NCBI GenBank assembly: GCA_027490145.1 | Contig: JAIXYQ010000009.1 | Coordinates: forward strand, 185,397-249,396 | Direction of reading: 5' to 3' | Origin: Planctomycetaceae bacterium | Lineage (GTDB): Bacteria; Planctomycetota; Phycisphaerae; Phycisphaerales; SM1A02 | Length of the DNA stretch: 64,000 nucleotides | Shown here: one piece after another, positions 46,847-55,983 of the stretch | How the letters are laid out: every line of letters begins with the position of its first letter | Numbering within the stretch: position 1 is the stretch's first letter | The notes under the pieces: model-generated | Told to the model about the DNA's origin: nothing | What the model saw: the letters and a program-made list of their open reading frames with translations, nothing else | Database searches by the model: none | Made by a program: the position numbers and the translations under genes

Positions 46847-47437
46847 TCACTCGTCCTGATCTTCCGGGATGCTGCCGATCGCGTAGACACCATCGAGCCA
46901 ACGCCGCAGATCGGCACCGCGGCATCGCTCGCTGCAGAAGGCCCCGACGACGCCGGCAGGCATCGCCTGCCCGCAGACGCCGCATGCCTTGGCCGTGCCC
47001 GCCTGGCGACGGTCGCGGATCCTGATCGTGCGTGCATCGCCGTCGGCATACGCCAGCGTCACGTCGACGCGGCGGTCCGGAAGCGCATGCGCCACCCGCG
47101 TGGCCCACTCGATCGCGATCACCGCGCGACGGCCGTCGAGCAGTTCGTCCCAGCCGAGCTGCGCGAGGTCGGCCTCGCCCTCGAACCGGTAGGCATCGAT
47201 GTGCACGAGCTCGCCGCCGTCACCGCTGTACTGCTGCATGCGCACGAAGGTCGGGCTGTTGACGATGCCCTCGCAGCCCAGCCCTCCGGCAAGCCCACGC
47301 ACGAAACTGGTCTTGCCGCTGCCGAGCTCGCCGTCGAGCGCCACGACGTCACCCGACCGCAAGGAACGCGCGAGCTCTGCGGCAACGCGCTCGGTCTCCT
47401 CGGCGGTGGTGACGGTGATGTCCTGCACGACGGTCAT
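46847..47437 (-). CDS. tsaE: TsaE ATPase fused to a YacG-like zinc finger
   Basis: 196 residues. Residues 1-~135 are TsaE: Walker A LDGELGSGKTSFVRGL, SPTFVRMQQY, HIDAYRFEGEADLAQLGWDELL and IEWATRV. TsaE drives the threonylcarbamoyladenosine tRNA-modification complex. Residues 150-196 are YacG-like: CGVCGQAM...FCSERCRGADLRRWLDG...IPEDQDE, with the CxxC...CxxxC zinc ligands; YacG binds DNA gyrase in E. coli. No stop or frameshift separates them, so one polypeptide is encoded. The -10 TAGCCT overlaps the thiL stop codon. Confidence 0.85.
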   Translation of the reverse strand: MTVVQDITVTTAEETERVAAELARSLRSGDVVALDGELGSGKTSFVRGLAGGLGCEGIVNSPTFVRMQQYSGDGGELVHIDAYRFEGEADLAQLGWDELLDGRRAVIAIEWATRVAHALPDRRVDVTLAYADGDARTIRIRDRRQAGTAKACGVCGQAMPAGVVGAFCSERCRGADLRRWLDGVYAIGSIPEDQDE

Positions 47438-47449
47438 GGCCGAAGGCTA
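47438..47449 (-). promoter_or_regulatory. leaderless -10 element for tsaE-yacG
   Basis: TAGCCT (47449-47444), six bases, ATG at 47437. The first three bases are the thiL stop codon TAG. Confidence 0.5.
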
Positions 47450-48385
47450 CGCGCCCTGTGCGGGCCCGTGCTCCCAGCCCATCGAGCCCATGGCGTGCCA
47501 GGCGCCGGCGAGGAAGACCCGCGCACCCACGGGCTGCCGTTCATCCACGGCATGAACGCGACCGATCACCGCAAGGGGGGTGCCGGCCATGCTCGGGGGC
47601 AGCTCCCCTGCCGCGTCCCCTCGGATCGTGAACGCCAGCTCGTGGTCCTCGCCATCACACAGGGACTGGTCCAGGGAACACCCCTGCTGGACGGGGATCC
47701 GATCCCCCTCGATGAGCAGCGCCATGCCGCTCGCACGCGCAATCCGATCGAGGTCACGCCCCAGCCCATCGCTGACATCGATCATGGCACCGAGGCGGTC
47801 GCCGAAGCGGTCGACGAGTTCGCGCGCCAACCGAACGCGCGGCTCGAATCGAAGGTGACGCCCCATCCCATCCGCGCCGAACGAACCGCCGAGCGCACCC
47901 GAGACGACCACCAGGTCGCCAGGCTGCGCATCGCTGCGCCGGACCACGCGACCGGTGGCGTGCGGCAGCGCAAGGATCGTGATCGACAGCTGCAGCGGAT
48001 GCCCCGGCTCGCCGTGCCAACTCGTGTCGCCGCCGATGAGCGGACAGCCAAGGTCCTGGGCATGACGCTGGATTGCAGCCGTCAACGCCCGGACGGCGGA
48101 CTCAGGCATGTCGCTCGGCAGCGTCGCAGCGCACAGGCACGCCAGCGGGCGGCCCGCCATCGCCGCGACATCGCTCACGTTGCGGGCGATCGCCTTGCGG
48201 GCGACCAACTCAAGCGGCGTTGCGGGAAGGAAGTGACGGCCTTCGATGACCTGATCGCACGCGACCAGCACGCTGCCCCCCTCGACCGCGACCTGCGCCA
48301 TGTCATCACCGGGGGGAACCATGACACCCTTGGGCAGGCCCGCATTCGCCGCGGCAATCAGCGCATGCAGATCGCTCTCACGCAT
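47447..48385 (-). CDS. thiL: thiamine-monophosphate kinase
   Basis: 312 residues. PurM-like fold motifs: PPGDDMAQV, CDQVIEGRHF, ARKAIARNVSDVAAMAG, GGDTSW, MIDVSDGLGRDLDRIA and DGEDHELAF. Phosphorylates thiamine monophosphate to the diphosphate. The start at 48385 (MRESDLHALI) lies 8 bases inside the waaA 3' end, so translation is coupled. Confidence 0.92.
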   Translation of the reverse strand: MRESDLHALIAAANAGLPKGVMVPPGDDMAQVAVEGGSVLVACDQVIEGRHFLPATPLELVARKAIARNVSDVAAMAGRPLACLCAATLPSDMPESAVRALTAAIQRHAQDLGCPLIGGDTSWHGEPGHPLQLSITILALPHATGRVVRRSDAQPGDLVVVSGALGGSFGADGMGRHLRFEPRVRLARELVDRFGDRLGAMIDVSDGLGRDLDRIARASGMALLIEGDRIPVQQGCSLDQSLCDGEDHELAFTIRGDAAGELPPSMAGTPLAVIGRVHAVDERQPVGARVFLAGAWHAMGSMGWEHGPAQGA

Positions 48386-49649
48386 GGGACTCACCCGGCG
48401 TTGCTGCAGCGAACGCCGCACGAACGAGCTCGGCATTGCGGGCCGTGGCCCCCTGCCGCGCGCGGATCACCGCGCGACCGGCATCGGCCATGCGCGCGCG
48501 ATACGCAGGATCGTTCAAAAGCCCGGAGAGCATGCCGGACAGCATGCCCGCGTCGACCTGCACCAGTGCGCCGGCAGCCATGAGTGCCTCGGCCGGCTCG
48601 GCGAAGTCGCCCCAGCGCGGACCGATGACCGTGGCCTTGCCCAGCGCGACCGGTTCGATCATGTCGCTGCCGTGGAGTTCGCCGAAGCTTCGCCCGACGA
48701 CCACGACATCGGCCAGCGCATACGCCATGCGCAGTTCGCCGATCGTGTCGAGGAGGAAGCGCCCGGTCGCGCTGCCGCAGGTCCCCGTCGAGCGGCGAGC
48801 ACAGCCCGGCAGGTCGCGGGCCGCGTCATCGAACCACTCCGGCTTGCGAGGCGCACACAGGAACTGCACCCCCGCGGGCACGGCATCGCGCAGCAGCGCG
48901 TGCTCGCAGGGTTCGGTCGAGCCGGCCACGACCAGAGGCCTGGAGCGGTCGATGCCCAGCGCGGCGGCCAGGGCATCTGCGCCATCGACCGTGTCGGCGA
49001 TGCGTGCCGTGTCCCACTTCATCGTGCCCACGACGCGCACGCGGTCGTGCTCGACACCCATGGCGCGGAACCGCTCGGCGTAGGCATCGGTCTGGGCCCC
49101 CACCGCCGCGACCCGGCGGAACATCGGAGCCAGCAACGGTCGGACCTTGACCGATCGGCGGAACGAGCGCTCTGAAAGTCGACCGTTCACGATGCAGATC
49201 GGGATCCCCCGCCGCTCGCACGCCTGCGTGAAGTTGGGCCAGAGCTCGAGCTCGGCCAGGGCCACCACATCGGGCTGCACGGCATCGAGCACCGACGCCA
49301 CGGCGCCGCTGAAGTCAAACGGGTACCGCACCACGCGCACGGGGGGCGCAAAGACCGAGCGCGCTCGGGCGATGCCGGTATCGGTCGTCACGCTGACGAC
49401 GACCTCGTGGTCACGGGCAAGGTCGGCTACCAGGTCGCGGATGGCGTTCACCTCGCCCACGCTCACGGCATGCACGAGCACGCGCGGTGTGCGACGTCCG
49501 TCACGCTGCTGTCGAGGCCAGGGTTCGCAGCGCCCGAGCCGAGCGGCCCAATCCGTGCGCAGCTTGCCGCGCGCGGCCATGGTGGTCAGCCACAGCGGGC
49601 TCGTCACCAACGCCGCTCCGCCGTAGATCAGGTCCAACCCACGTCCCAT
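48378..49649 (-). CDS. waaA: 3-deoxy-D-manno-octulosonic acid transferase (Kdo transferase)
   Basis: 423 residues, GT-B glycosyltransferase. N-terminal membrane-proximal segment IYGGAALVTSPLWL, then VHAVSVGEVNAIRDLV, LAELELWPNF, VNGRLSERSFRR, and C-terminal RPLVVAGSTEPCEHALL, GRSFGELHGSDMIEPVALG. Transfers Kdo to lipid A, implying lipopolysaccharide in this organism. TAGACT lies six bases before the ATG. Confidence 0.93.
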   Translation of the reverse strand: MGRGLDLIYGGAALVTSPLWLTTMAARGKLRTDWAARLGRCEPWPRQQRDGRRTPRVLVHAVSVGEVNAIRDLVADLARDHEVVVSVTTDTGIARARSVFAPPVRVVRYPFDFSGAVASVLDAVQPDVVALAELELWPNFTQACERRGIPICIVNGRLSERSFRRSVKVRPLLAPMFRRVAAVGAQTDAYAERFRAMGVEHDRVRVVGTMKWDTARIADTVDGADALAAALGIDRSRPLVVAGSTEPCEHALLRDAVPAGVQFLCAPRKPEWFDDAARDLPGCARRSTGTCGSATGRFLLDTIGELRMAYALADVVVVGRSFGELHGSDMIEPVALGKATVIGPRWGDFAEPAEALMAAGALVQVDAGMLSGMLSGLLNDPAYRARMADAGRAVIRARQGATARNAELVRAAFAAATPGESHA

Positions 49650-49661
49650 GACCGCAGTCTA
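49650..49661 (-). promoter_or_regulatory. leaderless -10 element for waaA-thiL
   Basis: TAGACT (49661-49656), six bases, ATG at 49649. Confidence 0.5.
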
Positions 49662-49772
49662 CGAGACGGCTCGGCACCGGCCCGATGACGGAACACTTCG
49701 GAAGGACCGAACTTCGGGCGTGGGCGCCGGACATCGGCTTCGTTACCCGTACACTCCAGCAACGGAGATCCC

Positions 49773-49979
49773 ATGGACTTCACCATCGAGTTCGAGCGCG
49801 AAGACGACGGTCGCTGGATCGCGGAGATTCCCTCCCTGCCGGGAACGATGGCCTACGGCGACACGGCCGAGCAGGCGCGCGCGCATGCTCAGGCTCTGGC
49901 CCTTCGTGTCGTTGCCGAGCGGATCGAGCACGACGAGTTCCCCAAGGACGTCCTCACCATCACCTTCCGCGCGGCATGA
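49773..49979 (+). CDS. hicB: HicB-family antitoxin
   Basis: 68 residues: FTIEFEREDDGRWIAEIPSLPGTMAYGDTAEQARAHAQALALRVVAERI, the partial RNase H-like HicB fold. No C-terminal ribbon-helix-helix is present, as in short HicB forms. GGAG lies about five bases before the ATG, and TACACT (49750-49755) is a likely -10. Its stop overlaps an ATG that begins a truncated hicA. Confidence 0.85.
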   Translation: MDFTIEFEREDDGRWIAEIPSLPGTMAYGDTAEQARAHAQALALRVVAERIEHDEFPKDVLTITFRAA

Positions 49980-50008
49980 CTCAATGGCCGAGCACGAAAG
50001 CCCGGTGA
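49976..50008 (+). pseudogene. hicA remnant, first 10 codons
   Basis: ATG overlapping the hicB stop (ATGA) opens MTQWPSTKAR followed directly by TGA. M-x-x-WPSxKAR is the usual beginning of HicA toxins, which run to about 60-80 residues. The rest is absent; 43 bases later the oxoprolinase gene starts. The toxin therefore looks deleted and the antitoxin kept. Confidence 0.6.
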
Positions 50009-50024
50009 GCTCTCGGGGCTCACC
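50004..50024 (+). terminator. hairpin after the hicA remnant
   Basis: Perfect 7-bp stem GGTGAGC/GCTCACC with a 7-base loop. No T-tract follows, so terminator function is uncertain. Confidence 0.3.
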
Positions 50025-50051
50025 TGCGCCGCTCGACCGCATCACGCGACC

Positions 50052-53000
50052 ATGACCCGACCTTGGCAGATCGCGCTCGATGTCGGCGGCACCTTCACCG
50101 ATGCCGTGGCGGTCGCACCCGATGGGAGCGTGCACACCACGAAGGTCCTGTCGAGCGGCGTGATCCGGGTGACGGCGATGTCGGATCGCTCGTCCTTCTG
50201 GCTGGAGACGGCATCCATGCCCCCGGTCCAGGAGTTTCTCCATGGCGCGAGCTTCCGTCCGATCGATGCGCCCCTGACCGATGCCTGTGTCATCGACTTC
50301 GACAAGGTGTGGAGTTCCGGCGCGCACCAGGTGCGGACCATTCCCTACCCCCCACGCGAATGGCGCCAGTTCGGCGACACGTTCCAGGCGATCATCGACC
50401 CAGGCATGACCTCCGTGGCGCTGGCGGCGCACCTGCTCACGCAGACGCCGCTGAACACCGAACTGCCCCCGATCCGGATCCGGCTCGGCACGACCCGTGG
50501 CACCAATGCGCTGCTCGAGCGCGCGGTGTCGCAGGTGCTCTTCGTGACCAACCATGGCCACGAGGACCTGCTGCGCATCGGGGACCAGCGACGGCCGGAA
50601 CTCTTCGCCCTGCACATCGAGCGCGATCCGCCGCCGCATGCCTTCACGGTCGGCATCCAGGGGCGGCTCGACGCGAGCGGTCGCGAACTCGAACCGCTCG
50701 ATGAGGGCGAGCTTCGTCGGGTTGCACTGCTGGCGCATGAGTCCGGCTGCTCGGCGGTCGCCGTCTGCCTGATGCACTCCTGGGTCAATCCCGCGCACGA
50801 AGATCACGTCCGGCGCATCCTCCACGGGGCCGGGATCCACGCCGTCAGCCTGGGCAGCGCCCTCTCGCGAACGATCGGTTTCGAGGCACGGGCCCGGACC
50901 ACCTGCATCAACGCGCAACTCGCCCGACCCGTCGCCGACTACCTGCGTGACGTGCGTCAGCAACTCGACGACGCCTCGATCCTGGTGATGACGAGTGCCG
51001 GCACCCTGGCGCCGGCCGATGACTTCACGCCCAAGGACAGCCTGTTCAGCGGACCCGCCGGCGGCGTGGCCGGCGCGCGCGCGGCAGCGATGGCGGCAGG
51101 CACGATGCCGGCGATCGCCTTCGACATGGGAGGCACGAGCACGGATGTGGCGCGTCTGGGTGACGACCCAGAGCTGAACACGACCACCCGCGTGGGCGCG
51201 GCGCACATCGCCAGTCCCAGCGTCGCCGTGGACAGCGTGGCCGCCGGCGGCGGCAGCGTGCTCGAGGTGATCGATGGCCAGCCCTGTGTCGGACCGCGCA
51301 GTGCCGGCAGCATGCCCGGGCCCGCCTGCTACGGCATGGGTGGCCCACTGACCATCACCGATGCGCACCTTCTCCTGGGGCATCTCGATGGCGCGAGCTT
51401 TCCCTTCGCGATGGACCGCAATGCCGCGGCCGGCCGGGCCAGCGACGTCTGCGCGCGCTGGAACGAGCAACGCGGTGAATCGATCGACGTCCCCACCATG
51501 CTGCGCACGTTCCTCGCGATCGCGAACGAACGCATGGCCGAGGCGATCCGTCGCGTGAGTGCACGCCGGGGACTCGATCCGGCAGCGCACACGCTGCTGG
51601 CCTTCGGCGGGGCCGGTGGGCTCCATGCGTGCGCGCTGGCCGAACTGCTGGGCATGCGGCGCGTGGTCATCCCCGGTCGGGCGGGACTGCTCAGTGCACA
51701 AGGCATCGGAACCAGCCGCACCGGCACGATCGAGGTTCGCTCGGTGCGCATGGGCCTGGCACAGTGGGCAGCAACCATGCAGGCCGAGCCCGGCGATTGC
51801 CTCGGCGTGCGACCGGCCCAGCAAGAGGCCGTGATCGAGGTCCCGGCGACCGCGGGTGGCTTGTCTGACCTGCGCGCGACCTTCGCGGGCCGGTACCGCG
51901 CCATCTTCGGATTCGACCCACCCCGCGGCGACGAAACGGTGGAGTGGATCCGTCACCATGACCTTGCCGATGATGCCTGGTCCCTGCCGTTGGATGCATC
52001 CACCGCGTGCACACCGACGCCCCACGGCTTCGCCATGGAGCACTGCACGGTCGTCGTGCCCGAAGGATGGACGGCCAACCCGAATCCGATCGGACTCGTG
52101 CTGGAACGCACCGGGTCCGCATCGGCGCAGAGCCCCGTGATCGGCACCGATGCGCTCGTCGCTGCGGCCCTGCACGGTGCAGCCGAATCGATGGGCGAGA
52201 GCCTGCGTGCGACCGCCGTCAGCGTCAACGTGCGCGATCGACTGGATTACTCGTGCGGCCTCGTGGATGTCGACGGCGCACTCATCGTGAATGCACCGCA
52301 CCTGCCGGTGCACCTGGGTGCACTGGGCGCGTGCGTGCGGGCCGTCGCAGCCACGCTGGATCTTGGCCCGGGCGACGCGGCGGTGACGAATCACCCCGCC
52401 TTCGGCGGCAGCCACCTGCCTGATGTGACCGTCGTGACTCCCGTCTTTGAGCGACCCGATGGCGGCACGCTGCTTGGGTACGCAGCGACCCGGGCGCACC
52501 ATGCCGAGCTCGGTGGCATCGCTCCCGGCAGCATGCCGCCCTTCGCGAGTTCGCTGGCCGAGGAGGCCGTGGTCCTTCCACCCACGCTGATCGTGTGCGG
52601 CGGCATCGAGTGCTTCGAAGCCGTCACCGGGCTCCTGCGCGAGTCGCCGCATCCCAGTCGTGCCGTCCAGCAGAACCTGGATGACCTGCGCGCCCAGGTC
52701 GCCGCCAACCACACCGGCGTGGCACGCATGCGTGCGACGGCTGCGCGATTCGGCGAGCACTTCATGCCTGCCTTGGCCACGCTGCGCTCGCGTGCACGCC
52801 AGGCGGCGGTCGCCGCACTGGCTGGCGTCCCCGAAGGAACCGTCACCGAAACGCTCGACGACGGCACACCGATCTGCGTACGGCTCTCACGCACCGTCCG
52901 CACGGAACCCGGCGGTTCGTTGACGATCGACCCATCCCGCCAGCGCATCACGATCGACTTCACCGGGTCCGGAGCCGTCCACCCCGGGAACTTCAACGCG

Positions 53001-53771
53001 CCGTTCGCCGTGATCCGCAGTGCCACGCTCTACGCGCTGCGCGTGATGGCCGGGGCGCACGACGAACTCCGGGCCGGGGTGCTGCCCTTGAACGAGGGAT
53101 TCCTCGACGCCGTCGACCTGATCGTCCCGCAGGGCTTCCTCAACCCAGTGTTCCAGCCCGATCCGGCAGCATGCCCGGCGGTCGGCGCGGGCAACACCGA
53201 GACGAGCCAACGCGTCGTGGATGCCCTGCTGCGGCTGCTTGGTGCTGCGGCCTGCAGCCAAGGCACGATGAACAACCTGATCTTCGGCTCGGATCGCTTC
53301 GGGTTCTACGAAACGATCGCCGGCGGCGCAGGCGCGACGGCGCACGGCGACGGCGCCAGCGGCGTGCACACGCACATGACCAACACGCGCATCACCGACG
53401 CAGAGCTGCTCGAATCGCGCTACCCGGTGCGCTTGGTGCGATTCGCCCTGCGGCGCGGCAGCTCCGGCGCCGGGCTGCACACCGGCGGCGAGGGCGTCGT
53501 GCGCGAACTGGAGTTCCTCGAACCAGTGACCTGCAGCATCATCGGGCAACACCGGACGGACGGCCCGTACGGCATCGACGGTGGGCGCCCGGGTGCGGTC
53601 GGCGAACAGTGGCTCGTGCGCGGCGCGATGCGGCTGCCGCTGCCCGGCGTCGGCACGTCGGAACTGCAGGCCGGCGACCGGGTGGCGATCCACACGCCCG
53701 GAGGCGGCGGATGGGGACCGTTCATCCGCCCGGAAGACCTCGGGGCCGATGCCTACGCCGACAACTCGTAG
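50052..53771 (+). CDS. 5-oxoprolinase/hydantoinase, fused HyuA-HyuB
   Basis: 1239 residues. The N-terminal half is hydantoinase A: DVGGTFTDAVAVAPDGS (ATP-binding), RLGTTRGTNALLER, FDMGGTSTDV, GGAGGLHACALA. The C-terminal half (from ~residue 690) is hydantoinase B: HLGALGACVRAV, DAAVTNHPAFGGSHLPDVTV, and GGEGVVRELEFLEP, ending in GGGGWG. A single-chain layout matches ATP-dependent 5-oxoprolinases (5-oxoproline to glutamate); hydantoin substrates are possible. Start at 50052 by position of the DVGGT motif. The last 19 bases overlap the convergent ymdB-like gene. Confidence 0.9.
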   Translation: MTRPWQIALDVGGTFTDAVAVAPDGSVHTTKVLSSGVIRVTAMSDRSSFWLETASMPPVQEFLHGASFRPIDAPLTDACVIDFDKVWSSGAHQVRTIPYPPREWRQFGDTFQAIIDPGMTSVALAAHLLTQTPLNTELPPIRIRLGTTRGTNALLERAVSQVLFVTNHGHEDLLRIGDQRRPELFALHIERDPPPHAFTVGIQGRLDASGRELEPLDEGELRRVALLAHESGCSAVAVCLMHSWVNPAHEDHVRRILHGAGIHAVSLGSALSRTIGFEARARTTCINAQLARPVADYLRDVRQQLDDASILVMTSAGTLAPADDFTPKDSLFSGPAGGVAGARAAAMAAGTMPAIAFDMGGTSTDVARLGDDPELNTTTRVGAAHIASPSVAVDSVAAGGGSVLEVIDGQPCVGPRSAGSMPGPACYGMGGPLTITDAHLLLGHLDGASFPFAMDRNAAAGRASDVCARWNEQRGESIDVPTMLRTFLAIANERMAEAIRRVSARRGLDPAAHTLLAFGGAGGLHACALAELLGMRRVVIPGRAGLLSAQGIGTSRTGTIEVRSVRMGLAQWAATMQAEPGDCLGVRPAQQEAVIEVPATAGGLSDLRATFAGRYRAIFGFDPPRGDETVEWIRHHDLADDAWSLPLDASTACTPTPHGFAMEHCTVVVPEGWTANPNPIGLVLERTGSASAQSPVIGTDALVAAALHGAAESMGESLRATAVSVNVRDRLDYSCGLVDVDGALIVNAPHLPVHLGALGACVRAVAATLDLGPGDAAVTNHPAFGGSHLPDVTVVTPVFERPDGGTLLGYAATRAHHAELGGIAPGSMPPFASSLAEEAVVLPPTLIVCGGIECFEAVTGLLRESPHPSRAVQQNLDDLRAQVAANHTGVARMRATAARFGEHFMPALATLRSRARQAAVAALAGVPEGTVTETLDDGTPICVRLSRTVRTEPGGSLTIDPSRQRITIDFTGSGAVHPGNFNAPFAVIRSATLYALRVMAGAHDELRAGVLPLNEGFLDAVDLIVPQGFLNPVFQPDPAACPAVGAGNTETSQRVVDALLRLLGAAACSQGTMNNLIFGSDRFGFYETIAGGAGATAHGDGASGVHTHMTNTRITDAELLESRYPVRLVRFALRRGSSGAGLHTGGEGVVRELEFLEPVTCSIIGQHRTDGPYGIDGGRPGAVGEQWLVRGAMRLPLPGVGTSELQAGDRVAIHTPGGGGWGPFIRPEDLGADAYADNS

Positions 53772-54559
53772 CGCTCGATCGAGCGGGCGAGGCCGGTGTC
53801 CTCGCTGATCTCGATCACCGCGCCACAGGCGAGCGTGCCACCTTCGGCCACGTCGTACTGCGTCGGCAGCCCGGTCGTCAGGTGACGCAGCACCGCGTCG
53901 GTCGAGCGCCCGATGATCGAGTCGTATGGACCGCACATGCCCAAGTCGGTCATGAACGCCGTACCGCCCTTGAGGATCCGCGCATCGGCCGTGGGGACGT
54001 GCGTGTGCGTGCCGACCACCGCCGCCACGCGCCCATCGAGGAACCGTGCGAGCGCGATCTTCTCACTCGTCGCCTCCATGTGGGCCTCGACGATGACGAT
54101 GTCGTCGGCGTGCGTGCGCTCCGCCAGCATGCGCTCGCAGCACTCGAAGGGATCGCTGCCGGGGGTCGGCATGAAGGTGCGCCCCAGCACGGTGAAGACC
54201 GTCACGCCGCGGCGACCCGCGCCGCGATCGATGCGGACCGAGCGCTTGCCCGGCGCGCGGAACGGCATGTTGGCCGGACGGCAGACCGGTTCGCCTGCGC
54301 GCTCGAGCGCCGGCACGATCTTGAGCTCGCGCAGGGCATGGTCCCCGAGTGTCACCGCATCGATGCCGCCCTGCACCAAGTGCCCCAGCAACTCCGGCGT
54401 GATCCCCGAACCATTGCGGATGTTCTCACCGTTGGCCAGGATCACCCCGCCGGCGTCGCCCCATGCAGCCCGCAGCGCCTTGGCCGCCGCCACCGCAGCC
54501 CGCTTGCCGGGTTGCCCGACGACATCTCCCAGGAAGGCGATTCGCATCGGGCTGGACAT
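53753..54559 (-). CDS. YmdB/TIGR00282-type metallophosphoesterase
   Basis: 268 residues. IAFLGDVVGQPGKRA, ANGENIRNGSGI, TLGDHALRE, EAHMEATSEKIAL, VGTHTHVPTADARIL and TDLGMCGPYDSIIG are the dinuclear-metal motifs of the YmdB family, which hydrolyses 2',3'-cyclic nucleotides. TAGAGT lies seven bases before the ATG at 54559; an ATG at 54547 is also possible. Confidence 0.9.
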   Translation of the reverse strand: MSSPMRIAFLGDVVGQPGKRAAVAAAKALRAAWGDAGGVILANGENIRNGSGITPELLGHLVQGGIDAVTLGDHALRELKIVPALERAGEPVCRPANMPFRAPGKRSVRIDRGAGRRGVTVFTVLGRTFMPTPGSDPFECCERMLAERTHADDIVIVEAHMEATSEKIALARFLDGRVAAVVGTHTHVPTADARILKGGTAFMTDLGMCGPYDSIIGRSTDAVLRHLTTGLPTQYDVAEGGTLACGAVIEISEDTGLARSIERYELSA

Positions 54560-54572
54560 GGGCTACACTCTA
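54560..54572 (-). promoter_or_regulatory. leaderless -10 element for the ymdB-like gene
   Basis: TAGAGT (54572-54567), seven bases, ATG at 54559. The overlapping plus-strand TACACT (54564-54569) may be the -10 for the divergent DUF3553 gene. Confidence 0.4.
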
Positions 54573-54643
54573 GCCGTACCGCTTTCGTCCCTGTGGGATG
54601 ACAGGCCCGGCCCCGCCGGGTGCTGTGCGGCGATCCGCCTTCC

Positions 54644-55276
54644 ATGACGTGTGTTTCCACCAAGACCGGCGACAAGGTTCGCCACCCGGCCCGCCCTGAA
54701 TGGGGCGTTGGCGTCATCACGCGCACCGAAGTCTTCACCGGCGACGGTGGCTCCGATCAACGCCTCTGGGTCAAGTTCCCATCGATCGGCGTGCGCACGC
54801 TGATCGCGAGCGTGGCCAAGCTCGAACTCATCGAGGCCGCCGTGGGCGACACGCCCTCGGTCTACGCGCGCCCCACGATCACGCAGGTCGACGATGCCAA
54901 GGGCGGGCTCGCCGCGGACACCGCGTTCCGCAAGCCTGAGGACCTGATGACGAGCCTGCCGCTCGACGCGACCGATCCGTTCGCTCCCATCAAGACGCGG
55001 CTCGAACGCACGCTCCGGCTCTATCGCTTCGATGGTTCGGCGGCGCGACTGGTCGATTGGGCCGTCGCACAGAGCGGCCTCGACGATCCCCTGACGCGCT
55101 TCAACCGCCAGGAACTCGAGGTTTTCTACAAGCGCTGGCTCTTCAACCTCGATGCGCACCTGGTGCGCCTGATGCAGGAAGCCCGCCACGAGGGCACGCT
55201 CATCGAGACGGTGTCGAAGGGGGCTCCGCCCCTTGGCCAGCAGACGGTGCAGCGGCTGCGTTCGCGGATGCGCTGA
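54644..55276 (+). CDS. DUF3553-like protein
   Basis: 210 residues. The first ~55 (GDKVRHPARPEWGVGVITRTEV...RLWVKFPSIGVRTLI) resemble the small beta-barrel DUF3553/CarD-like domain found in UvrD-type helicases. The rest is helical (RLERTLRLYRFDGSAARLVDWAV; FNRQELEVFYKRWLFNL). No catalytic motif. Possibly nucleic-acid or polymerase binding; this is inference from the barrel. Confidence 0.65.
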   Translation: MTCVSTKTGDKVRHPARPEWGVGVITRTEVFTGDGGSDQRLWVKFPSIGVRTLIASVAKLELIEAAVGDTPSVYARPTITQVDDAKGGLAADTAFRKPEDLMTSLPLDATDPFAPIKTRLERTLRLYRFDGSAARLVDWAVAQSGLDDPLTRFNRQELEVFYKRWLFNLDAHLVRLMQEARHEGTLIETVSKGAPPLGQQTVQRLRSRMR

Positions 55277-55910
55277 GTTTCGCGCGGCGTCGGCGGACCA
55301 CGATCAGAATCAAAACCAGGAGTGCCGGGATCACCATGATCAGGCAGCACGGCGGCACGGCGATCGCAAGGATCGTTGCGGCAACGCTCGTCACCGACTC
55401 CACCGCGGCATAGATGGGGTTGGCCAGGCCGGCGGTCATGAGCGTGGATCCTGCTCGACCGGCGGCGGCCACGGCGTGGGTCCCAAGCGCCAAGCCCCCA
55501 CCCACGATGATGGCGATCGACCACAGCACCAGCGGGCTGAGTTCCCGCGTGCCCTCGATGCCCGACAACTGCTCGCTGACACCCAGCCCGAGCTGATCGC
55601 ACATCTGGACGGCCATCAGGATGCTGCCGGCCCCCGCCGACATCGGCGCGGCCAGGGCATCGATCGCATGGTCGACGGCCGGAATCAGCGAACCAGCCAA
55701 TTCGACGACGCACGCCAGGCCGAAGGCCACCAGTGCCGGCGTACTGCCGACCCACGCCAGGGAGTCGCCCGGGGTGAGCCATCCCAGTCGCACGGCGATC
55801 CCTGCCCCGAGCAGGGGCACGAAGACTCGGAAGCCCGCAGCCGCGCTCAGGCCGACGCCCAGGATCACGGCAATCACGATCGACAGGATGCTGACGGTGT
55901 CCGGATGCAC
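55200..55910 (-). CDS. DUF4126-type integral membrane protein
   Basis: 236 residues, about six membrane helices, beginning TVSILSIVIAVILGVGLSAAAGFRVFVPLL, the DUF4126 signature, with a basic Ala-rich tail. Function unknown. I use the GTG at 55910 because TACATT lies exactly six bases upstream and the frame further up runs into the divergent addB-like gene. The 3' end overlaps the convergent DUF3553 gene by 77 bases. Confidence 0.72.
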   Translation of the reverse strand: MHPDTVSILSIVIAVILGVGLSAAAGFRVFVPLLGAGIAVRLGWLTPGDSLAWVGSTPALVAFGLACVVELAGSLIPAVDHAIDALAAPMSAGAGSILMAVQMCDQLGLGVSEQLSGIEGTRELSPLVLWSIAIIVGGGLALGTHAVAAAGRAGSTLMTAGLANPIYAAVESVTSVAATILAIAVPPCCLIMVIPALLVLILIVVRRRRAKLSASANAAAAPSAGQGAEPPSTPSR

Positions 55911-55922
55911 GGCTTGAATGTA
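55911..55922 (-). promoter_or_regulatory. leaderless -10 element for the DUF4126 gene
   Basis: TACATT (55922-55917), six bases (CAAGCC), GTG at 55910. Confidence 0.4.
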
Positions 55923-55983
55923 CGGTGCCACGAACCGGTCACGGATCGGGTTCACACTCGTTCGGGAGAATCCCGGGTCCTCC

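Noticed and set aside
49743..52760. Minus-strand open frame of about 1000 codons
   Set aside because: Antisense of the oxoprolinase, whose motifs are unambiguous.
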